Below, in pieces: positions 31,395 through 40,132 of a stretch of 55,343 nucleotides of DNA. The translations under genes were made by a program, and so were the position numbers. Each line of letters starts with the position of its first letter. Positions within the stretch are counted from its first letter, which is position 1. The notes beneath the pieces are model-generated. The model made no database searches. It was not told where the DNA came from and saw only the letters and a list, made by a program, of their open reading frames with translations. The stretch comes from Veillonella sp. VA142. Lineage in GTDB: Bacteria; Bacillota; Negativicutes; Veillonellales; Veillonellaceae. The stretch covers positions 1 to 55,343 of the forward strand of contig NZ_RQVN01000012.1 in NCBI RefSeq assembly GCF_003992135.1. Direction: 5' to 3'.

Positions 31395-31586
31395 TTGACA
31401 AAAATAGCATGTTGCAAGAAACAATGCTTGAACAATAAGCATGGCGTATGTACTGCTAGGGACATCGCATATGATGGTCGTTGTCAGACTTTCACAACGC
31501 CTAATGATAGCATGCGTGCAGATGTGCATATGGTACACCGTGTGCATGGAAAGATTAAATCGAAGAAAGGGCAGATATTACGATGA
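31395..31586 (+). CDS. DUF1540-like Cys-rich small protein
   Basis: 63 aa. The Cys pattern CCKKQC-x7-C-x10-C (ACCKKQCLNNKHGVCTARDIA...RCQTF) resembles DUF1540, a presumed metal-binding motif. Start is TTG 31395, with AAAGGTGGTGAGG upstream; the upstream ATG 31356 lies inside the hairpin and is rejected. Coupled to the next gene by ATGA. Confidence 0.65.
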   Translation: MTKIACCKKQCLNNKHGVCTARDIAYDGRCQTFTTPNDSMRADVHMVHRVHGKIKSKKGQILR

Positions 31587-32050
31587 ATATTGTAGAGTTA
31601 AGCATTCATGATCTAGTGCCGTATGAGAACAATCCACGGAATAATATTGAGGCTGTGGAGTATGTGGCTAATAGTATTGAAAAGTTCGGATTTAAAGTGC
31701 CAATCGTGGTAGATGCAAATAATGTGATTGTCGCAGGGCATACACGATATATGGCAAGCAAAAAGTTAGGACTGGAGACAGTGCCATGTATTGTGGCAGA
31801 CGATTTGACGGAAGAACAAATAAAAGCATTCCGTTTGGCTGACAATAAAGTTGGTGAAATTGCTACATGGGACTTAAATAAACTACAACTTGAATTAGAT
31901 TTTTTAGATTTTAATATGGAAGAGTTTGGTTTTATTAGTACTATGGAAGAGCCTGATATCACAGACTTTTTAGAAGACCATGAAAGTAAAACGAAAGAAC
32001 CTAATACTGTTGTTTGCCCTGAGTGTGGTCATGCGTTTACGGTGAAATAA
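31583..32050 (+). CDS. ParB/Srx-fold protein at the head of the preQ0 cassette
   Basis: 155 aa. ParB N-terminal domain: LVPYENNPRNN (11-21), the GHTRYMASKKLG box (about 52-63) and a following FRLADNKVGE. The C-terminus ends with CPECGHAF, half a zinc finger. No methylase domain is fused. Its stop overlaps the dpdA start (TAATG). In bacterial Dpd islands DpdB is a DndB/ParB-related ATPase needed together with DpdA, so this protein may be an accessory factor for base exchange; alternatively it is the ordinary phage ParB-like protein found near terminases. Confidence 0.78.
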   Translation: MNIVELSIHDLVPYENNPRNNIEAVEYVANSIEKFGFKVPIVVDANNVIVAGHTRYMASKKLGLETVPCIVADDLTEEQIKAFRLADNKVGEIATWDLNKLQLELDFLDFNMEEFGFISTMEEPDITDFLEDHESKTKEPNTVVCPECGHAFTVK

Positions 32051-32784
32051 TGAAAGTATTTTTAGCGAACGTCGAGCCTGATTTTATTATAGAAGAAAGC
32101 AAACCTAAATATTATCTTGAAAGCTATTACTACTTAAAGAAACCTATTCAACTTCAATTAATGAAAGAGGTTGATATGTTCCTGTTGGATAGTGGTGCTT
32201 TTACTTTTATAAATGCAAAAAAACACAAAGCATTTAATGTTGATGAGTATCTAAATAATTACATAGACTTCATAAATAAATATAATGTTCAATACTTCTT
32301 TGAACTAGATACGGATAGCATACACGGTATAGACAAAGTTCTTGAAATGAGAAAAAAACTAGAGGCTGGTACTGGAAAGCGTTGTATACCAGTATGGCAC
32401 AAATCAAGAGGAATTAATTGCTTTAAGAAATTGTGCAAAGAATATGACTATATAGCGATTGGGGGATTTGTTACAAAAGAAATTAGGGAACCTGAATTTG
32501 CTAAGGTTAAACAGCTGTTAGACTATGCCAGATATCACAATGTAAAAGTCCATGGCTTGGGGTTCACAAGTATGAAATATATAGATAAATTACCATTCTT
32601 TAGCGTTGATAGCACATCGTTTAAAAGTGGTCGGCGTTTCGGACAGGTACATTATTTTGATGGTAAGAAAATTATTTTAAAAAAAAGGCCTGATGGTAAA
32701 CGAGTTAAGGACTACAAGGCGGTAGATAAAATTAACTTACAGGGTTGGATCCAATTTCAAAAGTATGCAGATATACATCTATAA
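32050..32784 (+). CDS. dpdA: DpdA-type DNA 7-deazaguanine transglycosylase
   Basis: 244 aa, TGT-like TIM barrel. LLDSGAF (46-51 region, Asp47) corresponds to the DSGGFQ motif with the catalytic acid of tRNA-guanine transglycosylase; FELDTD (85-89), GGF (138-140), VHGLGF (167-172) and SVDSTSF with Asp187 (candidate nucleophile) follow in the TGT order. No C-terminal zinc site is present, as in phage DpdA. It would replace guanine by preQ0 in phage DNA. ATG 32050 is used, not the in-frame ATG 32023. Stands directly before queC-queD-queE-folE, which make its substrate. The DNA here is visibly more AT-rich than in flanking genes. Confidence 0.82.
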   Translation: MKVFLANVEPDFIIEESKPKYYLESYYYLKKPIQLQLMKEVDMFLLDSGAFTFINAKKHKAFNVDEYLNNYIDFINKYNVQYFFELDTDSIHGIDKVLEMRKKLEAGTGKRCIPVWHKSRGINCFKKLCKEYDYIAIGGFVTKEIREPEFAKVKQLLDYARYHNVKVHGLGFTSMKYIDKLPFFSVDSTSFKSGRRFGQVHYFDGKKIILKKRPDGKRVKDYKAVDKINLQGWIQFQKYADIHL

Positions 32785-32793
32785 GGAGGATAT

Positions 32794-33492
32794 ATGGATA
32801 AAGTTATAGTTTTATCGAGTGGTGGCGTTGATAGCACAACTGCTCTTGCATTGGCTGTAAAAGAATTTGGTAAAGATAATGTTTTGTCTTTGTCTTTTTT
32901 TTACGGGCAAAAACACGGAAAAGAATTAAGAGCTGCACAAAAAATCGCAAATTACTATGGGGTAAATCATAAAGTATTTGATATTAAACAATTTATGACC
33001 TATTCTAATTGTTCTCTTTTAGCTTGCTCTACAAAAGATGTTGAAGAGGGAAGTTATAACGAACAGTTAAAGAAAAACAATGGTAATATTCTAGAAACTT
33101 ATGTACCGTTTAGAAATGGCTTGTTATTATCTATTGCAACGACTATTGGAATGAGTTTGTCAGAAAATGAAGGTAAAGCTTGTATTTATTTGGGTAATCA
33201 TGCTGATGATGCCGCAGGAAATGCTTATGCTGATTGCTCTATGGAGTTTATTAAAGCAATGAATAAAGCAATTAAGATTGCTACTTATGGAAAAGTAGAA
33301 ATCAAAAGCCCATTTGTAAATTATAATAAATCGCAAATTGTCAAATTAGGGATAGAACTTAAAATACCGTACGAATTGACATGGAGTTGCTATAACGGCG
33401 AGGATATACCTTGCGGTAAATGTGGCACTTGCATCGATAGAATTAACGCTTTTAAAAGTAATGATGTTAAAGACCCAGCGATAAAGGAGTAA
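32794..33492 (+). CDS. queC: 7-cyano-7-deazaguanine synthase QueC
   Basis: 232 aa. PP-loop SSGGVDSTT (8-16), the VPFRNGLLLSIA motif (104-115), HADDA, and the zinc site Cys199, Cys207, Cys210, Cys213 (CYNGEDIPCGKCGTC). ATP-dependent conversion of CDG to preQ0. No Gat domain is fused, so it should stop at preQ0. Strong AAGGAGG. Confidence 0.95.
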   Translation: MDKVIVLSSGGVDSTTALALAVKEFGKDNVLSLSFFYGQKHGKELRAAQKIANYYGVNHKVFDIKQFMTYSNCSLLACSTKDVEEGSYNEQLKKNNGNILETYVPFRNGLLLSIATTIGMSLSENEGKACIYLGNHADDAAGNAYADCSMEFIKAMNKAIKIATYGKVEIKSPFVNYNKSQIVKLGIELKIPYELTWSCYNGEDIPCGKCGTCIDRINAFKSNDVKDPAIKE

Positions 33493-33494
33493 AA

Positions 33495-33830
33495 ATGTAT
33501 TACGTATCAAAAAGAATGGAGATTGCAGGATCTCATAAATTGAATTTGGATTATGAAAGCAAATGCCAAAATTTACATGGGCATAATTGGATCGTTACCG
33601 TATACCTAAAAGGTGAGTCATTAAATCATAACGGAATGTTGATGGATTTTACTCATATCAAGAAACGAATTCACGATGTACTAGACCACCAACATATAAA
33701 CGACATTGTGGAAGTAAACCCAACAGCAGAGAATATGTCTAAATGGATTTGCGATACATTAGGTGAAATGTGCTACAAGGTAGAAGTTCAAGAGTCAGAG
33801 GGGAATATAGCAACATATGAACGTGATTGA
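33495..33830 (+). CDS. queD: 6-carboxytetrahydropterin synthase QueD
   Basis: 111 aa, PTPS fold. Zinc ligands His14, His28, His30 (LHGHNW), catalytic Cys24 and the LDHQHIND segment (63-70). Makes 6-carboxytetrahydropterin from dihydroneopterin triphosphate. Starts 3 nt after queC and overlaps queE by 14 nt. Confidence 0.95.
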   Translation: MYYVSKRMEIAGSHKLNLDYESKCQNLHGHNWIVTVYLKGESLNHNGMLMDFTHIKKRIHDVLDHQHINDIVEVNPTAENMSKWICDTLGEMCYKVEVQESEGNIATYERD

Positions 33831-34455
33831 GATATTTAGCTCCATTGAGGGTGAAGGAACAAGACAAGGATATTTGTGTACATTTGTAAGACTATACGGA
33901 TGTAACCTGCGTTGCTCGTATTGTGATACTCCATATAGCTATGAGGGCGGAGAGTATACAGTTATTGATGTAAAAGAAGTAGCAGAAACAGTACGAGCAA
34001 TTGGTAACAAGTATGTAACAATCACAGGTGGAGAGCCATTATTGCAAGAATCACAAGTTATTGAGTTAATAAAGCTGTTAGGTGAAGATTATGAGTTTAA
34101 TATTGAAACCAATGGTAGTGTAATTCCTACATACAGAGCTGAAAACATATTTTATACCGTAGATTATAAATGCCCTACATCTAATGAAGAAACAAAGATG
34201 AAAGAAGAGGCGTTTTTAAATCTACACAAGAATGATGTAGTAAAGTTCGTTGTAGGTAGCATTGAGGACTTGCAACGTACATATGAATTTATTAAAACTC
34301 ACGATATACAAGCTCATATATACCTATCTCCTAGCTACCAAGAAATAACAGCAAGAGAGATTGTAGAGTTTATGAAAGATAACAACATGCAGGATGTACG
34401 AGTACAATTACAGATCCATAAGTATATATGGGATGTAAACGAAAGAGGGGTATAA
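33817..34455 (+). CDS. queE: 7-carboxy-7-deazaguanine synthase QueE (radical SAM)
   Basis: 212 aa. SSIEGEGTRQG then CxxxCxxC at Cys29, Cys33, Cys36 (GCNLRCSYCDT) for the 4Fe-4S cluster, and TGGEPLLQ (70-77). Converts carboxytetrahydropterin to CDG. folE begins at the very next base after its stop. Confidence 0.95.
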   Translation: MNVIEIFSSIEGEGTRQGYLCTFVRLYGCNLRCSYCDTPYSYEGGEYTVIDVKEVAETVRAIGNKYVTITGGEPLLQESQVIELIKLLGEDYEFNIETNGSVIPTYRAENIFYTVDYKCPTSNEETKMKEEAFLNLHKNDVVKFVVGSIEDLQRTYEFIKTHDIQAHIYLSPSYQEITAREIVEFMKDNNMQDVRVQLQIHKYIWDVNERGV

Positions 34456-35010
34456 ATGGATAAGAACAAAGTAGAGCGGGCGGTAAAAGACTTACTTATT
34501 GGCCTAGGTGCTGATATTCATTCAGAGGGACTCAAAGATACTCCAATGAGAGTAGCTAAGATGTATGGCGAAGTGTTAGAGGGAATGAAATATTCAAATG
34601 AAGAAATAGCGAAGATGTTTGGTAAATCGTTTGAAGTGGATACAAACGGACTGGTAGCAGTAAAAGGGATCCAGTCTTTTTCTTACTGTGAACATCACTT
34701 AGCATTAATGTATGACATGACTATTGATATTGGTTATATTCCTAATGGTAAAGTGTTAGGCTTATCAAAGTTACCAAGAATTGCGGAAATGTGCTGTAAG
34801 CGGTTACAGCTACAGGAACGAATTGGCGAAGATATTGCGGAGGTTATTAAATTAGCAACAGGAACAAATGATGTAATTGTTGTGATTAAAGCAAACCACT
34901 CATGTATGACTAGCCGAGGCATTAAAGCGAGAGAAAGCAAAACAACAACGATTACAAAATATGGAAAGTTCAATCAAGCTGATACATTTAATGAGTTCAT
35001 GAGAGGTTGA
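34456..35010 (+). CDS. folE: GTP cyclohydrolase I
   Basis: 184 aa, type IA. Zinc ligands Cys78, His81 (YCEHHL) and Cys150 (HSCMTSRGI), plus LGLSKLPRIAE and QERIGEDIAE. Produces dihydroneopterin triphosphate from GTP, the entry step to preQ0. A phage copy frees the pathway from host pterin supply. The terminase small subunit starts 1 nt after its stop. Confidence 0.95.
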   Translation: MDKNKVERAVKDLLIGLGADIHSEGLKDTPMRVAKMYGEVLEGMKYSNEEIAKMFGKSFEVDTNGLVAVKGIQSFSYCEHHLALMYDMTIDIGYIPNGKVLGLSKLPRIAEMCCKRLQLQERIGEDIAEVIKLATGTNDVIVVIKANHSCMTSRGIKARESKTTTITKYGKFNQADTFNEFMRG

Positions 35011-35011
35011 T

Positions 35012-35383
35012 ATGGCAAGAACAGGGAGACCTACAATTAAAATTGATAAAGATAACTTTGAAAAGTTATGCGGATTGCAGTGTACCCTTGTAGAGATTGC
35101 TGGTTTCTTCAATTGTAGCGAGGATACTATTCAAAGATGGTGCAAGCGAACTTATAAAATGACTTTTGCGGAGACATATAAAACGTACTCACAACAAGGC
35201 AAAATTGCACTACGCCGTTACCAAATGAAGTTAGCGGAGAAAAGTGCCGCCATGGCGATATTCTTAGGTAAACAGCTATTAAGCCAACGAGATTATAGCG
35301 AGGTCGAGGTAAAGGCTGACATCAACAACCCGTTTGATGGGGTGACTACCGAGGACATTAAGAAGTTGATAGGCGATGAATAA
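35012..35383 (+). CDS. terS: Terminase small subunit
   Basis: 123 aa. N-terminal HTH (LCGLQCTLVEIAGFFNCSEDTIQRWCKRTY), then a helical oligomerisation segment (LRRYQMKLAEKSAAMAIFLGKQLL). Recognises the packaging site. Overlaps terL by 8 nt. Confidence 0.85.
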   Translation: MARTGRPTIKIDKDNFEKLCGLQCTLVEIAGFFNCSEDTIQRWCKRTYKMTFAETYKTYSQQGKIALRRYQMKLAEKSAAMAIFLGKQLLSQRDYSEVEVKADINNPFDGVTTEDIKKLIGDE

Positions 35384-36764
35384 GGCGAATATATTACATC
35401 AAGCACGTTTAGAATTAGCTAGACGTGATTTCTTTTATTTCTGCAACCTTATGGCAGGCGACTTTTACAAAAAAGATAGACAGTACCTTGTGGATCTATG
35501 CCACGAGTTACAACAGTTCTATGAAGATAAGCAAGCTAAGGTATTAATCATGAATATGCCTCCCCGTCATGGAAAAAGTCGGAGTGCTCAAATGCTAGTC
35601 AAGTGGATACTGGGAACACATCCACACGAAAAGATTATGACAGGAAGTTATAACACCACACTATCGACAACATTTGCGAAGAACGTCAGAAATGACATTC
35701 AGATGATTAAGGCGGACAAAGATGTAATCGTATATAGTGATATATTCCCTAATACACGCATTAAACGTGGTGATGGCAGTATGGACATGTGGAGCCTAGA
35801 GGGCGGTTATAATAGTTACCTCGCAACATCTCCGAGTGGTACTGCTACAGGGTTCGGTGCTAGTCTGCTGATACTAGATGACATCATAAAGAATGCGGAA
35901 GAGGCTTATAACGAGAACGTAAAGGCTAAGCATTGGGATTGGTTCACTAACACCATGCTTTCACGGTTAGAAGAGGGCGGTAAAATCATTATAATCATGA
36001 CACGATGGGCCAGTGATGACTTAGCAGGGCGAGCGATAGAACACTTTGGGGAACGTGCCAAGGTGATTACGATGAAAGCCTTGCAAGACGATGGCACGAT
36101 GTTATGCGATGAAGTATTAAGCCATGATTCATATCGTGATAAGGTATCGGCTATGGGTGAAGATATAGCCAGTGCGAACTATCAGCAAATACCAATTGAC
36201 CTCAAAGGGTGCTTGTATAGTGGGTTTAAAACCTACGATACATTACCACCATTTGAGAGCATTAAAAGCTATACGGATACCGCAGACCAAGGAGCGGATT
36301 ACCTATGCAGTATTACCTATGGCGTATATAAGAACGAGGCATATATACTTGATGTGATTTATACGAAAGAATCGATGGAGATTACCGAGCCACAAGTGGC
36401 AAGGACAATATATGAGTACAATGTGGCGATTGCTGATATAGAAAGTAATAACGGTGGCCGTGGATTTGTTCGGAGTGTAAGGCGAATTTTAGAAGAAGTT
36501 TACAACAGCAACCGTACAAAGATAGTCGCTTTCCATCAATCTAAGAACAAGGAAAGCCGTATTCTATCACAGGCAACATGGGTTATGGATCACATCTATA
36601 TGCCTATGGATTGGCAGGAACGATGGAAAGACTTTGCCAAGGCAATACTACGGTATCAACGAGAGGGCAAGAACGAACATGATGACGCACCAGACGCATT
36701 GACAGGGGTTGCTGAGAAAATCAACGCCCCTACATTGCGTAGTGGTCGAGTTAACTTATATTAA
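35376..36764 (+). CDS. terL: Terminase large subunit
   Basis: 462 aa. ATPase with Walker A MPPRHGKSRSA (61-71) and Walker B LLILDDI (164-170); RNase H-like nuclease with Asp residues in YTDTADQG (299-306), IADIESNNGG (352-361) and HDDAPDALTG near the C-terminus. Packages the genome into the prohead. Confidence 0.95.
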   Translation: MNKANILHQARLELARRDFFYFCNLMAGDFYKKDRQYLVDLCHELQQFYEDKQAKVLIMNMPPRHGKSRSAQMLVKWILGTHPHEKIMTGSYNTTLSTTFAKNVRNDIQMIKADKDVIVYSDIFPNTRIKRGDGSMDMWSLEGGYNSYLATSPSGTATGFGASLLILDDIIKNAEEAYNENVKAKHWDWFTNTMLSRLEEGGKIIIIMTRWASDDLAGRAIEHFGERAKVITMKALQDDGTMLCDEVLSHDSYRDKVSAMGEDIASANYQQIPIDLKGCLYSGFKTYDTLPPFESIKSYTDTADQGADYLCSITYGVYKNEAYILDVIYTKESMEITEPQVARTIYEYNVAIADIESNNGGRGFVRSVRRILEEVYNSNRTKIVAFHQSKNKESRILSQATWVMDHIYMPMDWQERWKDFAKAILRYQREGKNEHDDAPDALTGVAEKINAPTLRSGRVNLY

Positions 36765-36775
36765 GGGGTGAGACA

Positions 36776-38221
36776 ATGGCAGATAGAGTAAACGAGCAAA
36801 CGGTGAAAGTTGATGAATATACACTACTCAGAGATGCCTATCATGGTAACGGTATATTCAGCTATGGCAAGGGCATACAACAGCATGCAAGGGAAAGCAT
36901 AGACAATTATATTAAACGTCAATCCTTGGCGTATTATTGGAATTATACAAGGCCAGTGGTGGATGCTACTGTAGATCCGATATTCAAAGATGAAATCAAA
37001 CGAGAGTACAAGGATAATCCGTTATTCAATTTATTCTTGGAGAACGCAGACCATGCAGGAACACGGTTACAGGAGTATATGAGACGTGTTGCGGTTATGG
37101 CTAAACTGTATGGAGTTGTATATATCTTAGTGAATAACACAGAGGATGTGGCTACGACTCTACAGGGGAATATTACGAATGAGAACTATCCATTCGTTAC
37201 GGAGATATTGCCGAGTGATGTGATGTCGTGGAAGTTGGATGATAACGGAGCAATTCTTGATTTTGTATTCCGCCAAGTTGGAGAGTTTACAGAGGCAGGA
37301 AAGCAATACATCTACCATAGATGGGACAGGGAAACATGGTCGACCTATAAGACACTAACTATGAATAGTGATGATGTGATACATCAAGGTGTACATGGAT
37401 TAGGTGTGGTACCTATCGTACAGTGGTTCGGACGTGCTACACCTTCTAATGTGATTAAACCTCCGAGCGAGTTTATCAGTATTGCACAGACGAATTATTC
37501 ACTCTATCAATTATGCTCATGGCATACGCAGTTACTAGTAGACCAAGCATTTAGTATTCTGACATTCCCCGATGATGGGAATATGACGGATAATTTGACG
37601 ATAGGAACGGACAATTTATTGGCATATCCTGCTGAGAGTTCTAAAGCACCTGCTTTTATTTCTCCCGATGCCTCACCTGCTAACATGTTAACTGACCAAA
37701 TGGACAGACACATTCAAGAGATATATCGAATGAGTGGCATGGATAGTGTAGTGGGGGTTCAGACCGCAAAAAGTGGTGTAGCTAAGCAATGGGACTTTCA
37801 ACGAATTAATCAACGATTGGCAGACTTTGCCGTACAATGTGAGAGTGCTGAACGAAAGATAGTACAATTATTCGAATTATGGACAGGGGAAACAACGGAT
37901 TTCACATGTGAGTATCCGAGAGACTTTAGCATTAATGATGTAACGGAATCATTAGGGCAAGCACAATCTGCTATTGATTTGAACCTTGGATCCAATGCGT
38001 TTACTGTAGAGGTGGCCAAGAAAGTACTAGAGGCATATATGCCTAATATCGAACCCGATATATACGATACAATCGTGAAAGAGGTTGAGGAAAGTACGGC
38101 TCAAGCTAAACAAGATAGCGAGTATAGTAATCTATTGAATCATGCTAGTATGTTGCAAGCATTAGGCGGAGATGATGAGGGCGATGGACAAGACGAGCCA
38201 AAAGATAGACACCTTAATTAG
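36776..38221 (+). CDS. Portal protein
   Basis: 481 aa. Long soluble protein with the portal-like sequence RMSGMDSVVGVQTAKSGVAK and a helical clip/crown, at the position after terL where the portal is expected. An acidic C-terminus (GGDDEGDGQDEP). The MuF gene starts in its 3' end. Confidence 0.85.
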   Translation: MADRVNEQTVKVDEYTLLRDAYHGNGIFSYGKGIQQHARESIDNYIKRQSLAYYWNYTRPVVDATVDPIFKDEIKREYKDNPLFNLFLENADHAGTRLQEYMRRVAVMAKLYGVVYILVNNTEDVATTLQGNITNENYPFVTEILPSDVMSWKLDDNGAILDFVFRQVGEFTEAGKQYIYHRWDRETWSTYKTLTMNSDDVIHQGVHGLGVVPIVQWFGRATPSNVIKPPSEFISIAQTNYSLYQLCSWHTQLLVDQAFSILTFPDDGNMTDNLTIGTDNLLAYPAESSKAPAFISPDASPANMLTDQMDRHIQEIYRMSGMDSVVGVQTAKSGVAKQWDFQRINQRLADFAVQCESAERKIVQLFELWTGETTDFTCEYPRDFSINDVTESLGQAQSAIDLNLGSNAFTVEVAKKVLEAYMPNIEPDIYDTIVKEVEESTAQAKQDSEYSNLLNHASMLQALGGDDEGDGQDEPKDRHLN

Positions 38222-39908
38222 TGGGTTTAAAAATGTAGTCGCTTATCTACTGACACAAGGGTTCGATGTGAACAGTGCAATAGACGAGGCATACAAGTTA
38301 TACCCCGTTATGGATGGCATGAAAGAGTCGATAGCTGATGATATGGTGAAAGCCTTTACAAGCGGTTACATCAATGCAGGTGTGGCGGTAGGGGTCGATA
38401 CTGGTACTATTCCATATACTAGTGAATCCATATCTACCGCAATGCAAAAGGCGTGGGCGAAAGACAATTTGAACTTATCTACAAGGCTACATACAAGAGG
38501 GCAAGTCGTACGTAAGGAAGTAGGCGATATACTCAAGGCTACTATTGGCAAGGGCAACACCAATAAGAAGATAGCTAGCGAATTATTCAACCGAGGTGTG
38601 ATTGATACGGCTGATTTGCCACAATTCATGGAGCAAGTGGCAAACCTCCCTATAGATACTAGTGCAGAAGAAAAGCGAAAACTGCTAAGAAAAGTACAAA
38701 GGCAAGTAAGCAAGCGAACCACCGCAGGACTGAGGGCAGGATATAGTGAAGTCATTAAGGCTGTAGAGAGTGACAATCAAAAAAAGCTAGATAAGGCGAT
38801 AGAGATTGCCACGGAAGAAAAGACACGATACCATGCCGAGAGGATAGCACGTACAGAGACTGCAAGGGCATATGCTGATGGTCAAGTATCTAGGTACAAG
38901 GATGATGATGACATAGTGGCGTTTCAATGGAAACTAGGCACTAGACATCCAGTATTTGATATTTGCGATTTTTACGCAAATGCAGACTTATATGGCATGG
39001 GTAAAGGTATTTACCCTAAGGATAAAGCACCAACGTTGCCAGCACATCCGCATTGTATGTGCCGTTTAAAGCCTATCGTTGATGGCATGATTGATAATTC
39101 TACACCTAAGGAGAATATCAATGATGGTGGTATGGATCTAATTAAAAGGCTATCAGTGAAAGAACAAGAACGATTGCTAGGTGTATACGGTCGATTGGCA
39201 GTACTGGAGGGTAAGGCACGATGGCAAGACCACTTACGAGGGTGGGATGATGAATGGTTTAGAGTGAGAACGCCTAATGTCGATATGTTGAATCAACCTG
39301 TTACAAGGGGAGATAGAAAGAAAATAAAGCCAATGAAACATACGATGCATACAGCACCTTATATGGCGGAGAAAACAAAAATCCATGGAGAAATGATTAA
39401 CCATGTAAATAAATTGCCGGTTGATGATAAATTAAAAAAAGCAATATATGACGAAATACAGACTGGTATTAATGCGGTACAAGGTAAGGATGTAGAGCGA
39501 GTTGGAATAATTGATACAAAGACAGGAAAGTTAATATATGAGAAATTAGGGATAGAACATGATGGTAAAGTCCCTATTCATAGCGATTTTTGGGATAGGA
39601 AAAATAAAAATTCTACAATAATAATTCACAATCACCCAAATAACACTGGATTTTCAAGAGGTGATATTTATTTATTTTTAAAACGAAATGCTGTAAAAGG
39701 TGGCGTTGTATACACAGGATTGGGTGACCTTTATTATGTTGGGGGTTTTAAAGGCAATCGAGATCATCTTGCCAATCTATTTGAGTTTTTGTATAATAAA
39801 AACATAAATAGCACACAATTGGAAGCACATGAGGTTGTTGCTTTAGTACTGAAAGAAATGGATAAAAAGAAGGTGTTGAGGTATGTTGAACAAACGAATA
39901 AACAATGA
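38172..39908 (+). CDS. MuF head-morphogenesis protein with C-terminal JAMM-like domain
   Basis: 578 aa from ATG 38172 (38175 and 38184 also possible). Residues 1-300 are a minor head protein ending in the MuF/SPP1 gp7 motif: RIARTETARAYADG (225-237), FQWKLGTRHPVFDICDFYA, PAHPHCMCRLKP (290-301). After a linker, residues 390-578 form an extra domain with IIIHNHPNNTGFSRGDI (483-499), the HxHP-x5-S-x2-D metal motif of JAB/JAMM proteins. Such C-terminal additions are known as MuF polymorphic toxins of temperate phages. The DNA of the extra domain is more AT-rich. Followed by a candidate immunity gene. Confidence 0.82.
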   Translation: MMRAMDKTSQKIDTLISGFKNVVAYLLTQGFDVNSAIDEAYKLYPVMDGMKESIADDMVKAFTSGYINAGVAVGVDTGTIPYTSESISTAMQKAWAKDNLNLSTRLHTRGQVVRKEVGDILKATIGKGNTNKKIASELFNRGVIDTADLPQFMEQVANLPIDTSAEEKRKLLRKVQRQVSKRTTAGLRAGYSEVIKAVESDNQKKLDKAIEIATEEKTRYHAERIARTETARAYADGQVSRYKDDDDIVAFQWKLGTRHPVFDICDFYANADLYGMGKGIYPKDKAPTLPAHPHCMCRLKPIVDGMIDNSTPKENINDGGMDLIKRLSVKEQERLLGVYGRLAVLEGKARWQDHLRGWDDEWFRVRTPNVDMLNQPVTRGDRKKIKPMKHTMHTAPYMAEKTKIHGEMINHVNKLPVDDKLKKAIYDEIQTGINAVQGKDVERVGIIDTKTGKLIYEKLGIEHDGKVPIHSDFWDRKNKNSTIIIHNHPNNTGFSRGDIYLFLKRNAVKGGVVYTGLGDLYYVGGFKGNRDHLANLFEFLYNKNINSTQLEAHEVVALVLKEMDKKKVLRYVEQTNKQ

Positions 39909-40083
39909 AGATAAAATAAAGTACGATTATCTTGATGATTTTAATAATTATCCAGAGAGGTTTTTAACAGAAGAAGAGTGCAGGGAAAGTCAAAAAAGAA
40001 TTGATGAGACATTTAAACGATTACAAATGGATGAAAAATATCAAGCTGAAATAGAAGAGGCGTTTAAAAAATTTGGATATTAA
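39883..40083 (+). CDS. Small acidic protein, candidate immunity protein
   Basis: 66 aa, helical, strongly charged (LTEEECRESQKRIDETFKRLQ). Overlaps the MuF gene by 26 nt and is directly followed by a terminator. Size, charge and position fit an immunity partner for the MuF C-terminal domain. No family recognised. Confidence 0.62.
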   Translation: MLNKRINNEDKIKYDYLDDFNNYPERFLTEEECRESQKRIDETFKRLQMDEKYQAEIEEAFKKFGY

Positions 40084-40109
40084 CCACTTACTTAGGTAGG
40101 TGGTTTTTT
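40083..40109 (+). terminator. Terminator within the structural operon
   Basis: ACCACTTAC (40083-40091) / GTAGGTGGT (40096-40104) with one G-U, then T6. It falls between the MuF/immunity pair and the scaffold and capsid genes. Confidence 0.75.
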
Positions 40110-40132
40110 CATGCACAAATTAAGGAGGTACA

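Noticed and set aside
31337-31582. preQ1 riboswitch controlling the cassette
   Set aside because: No aptamer-like arrangement is seen upstream of the ParB-like gene or dpdA; genes are packed.
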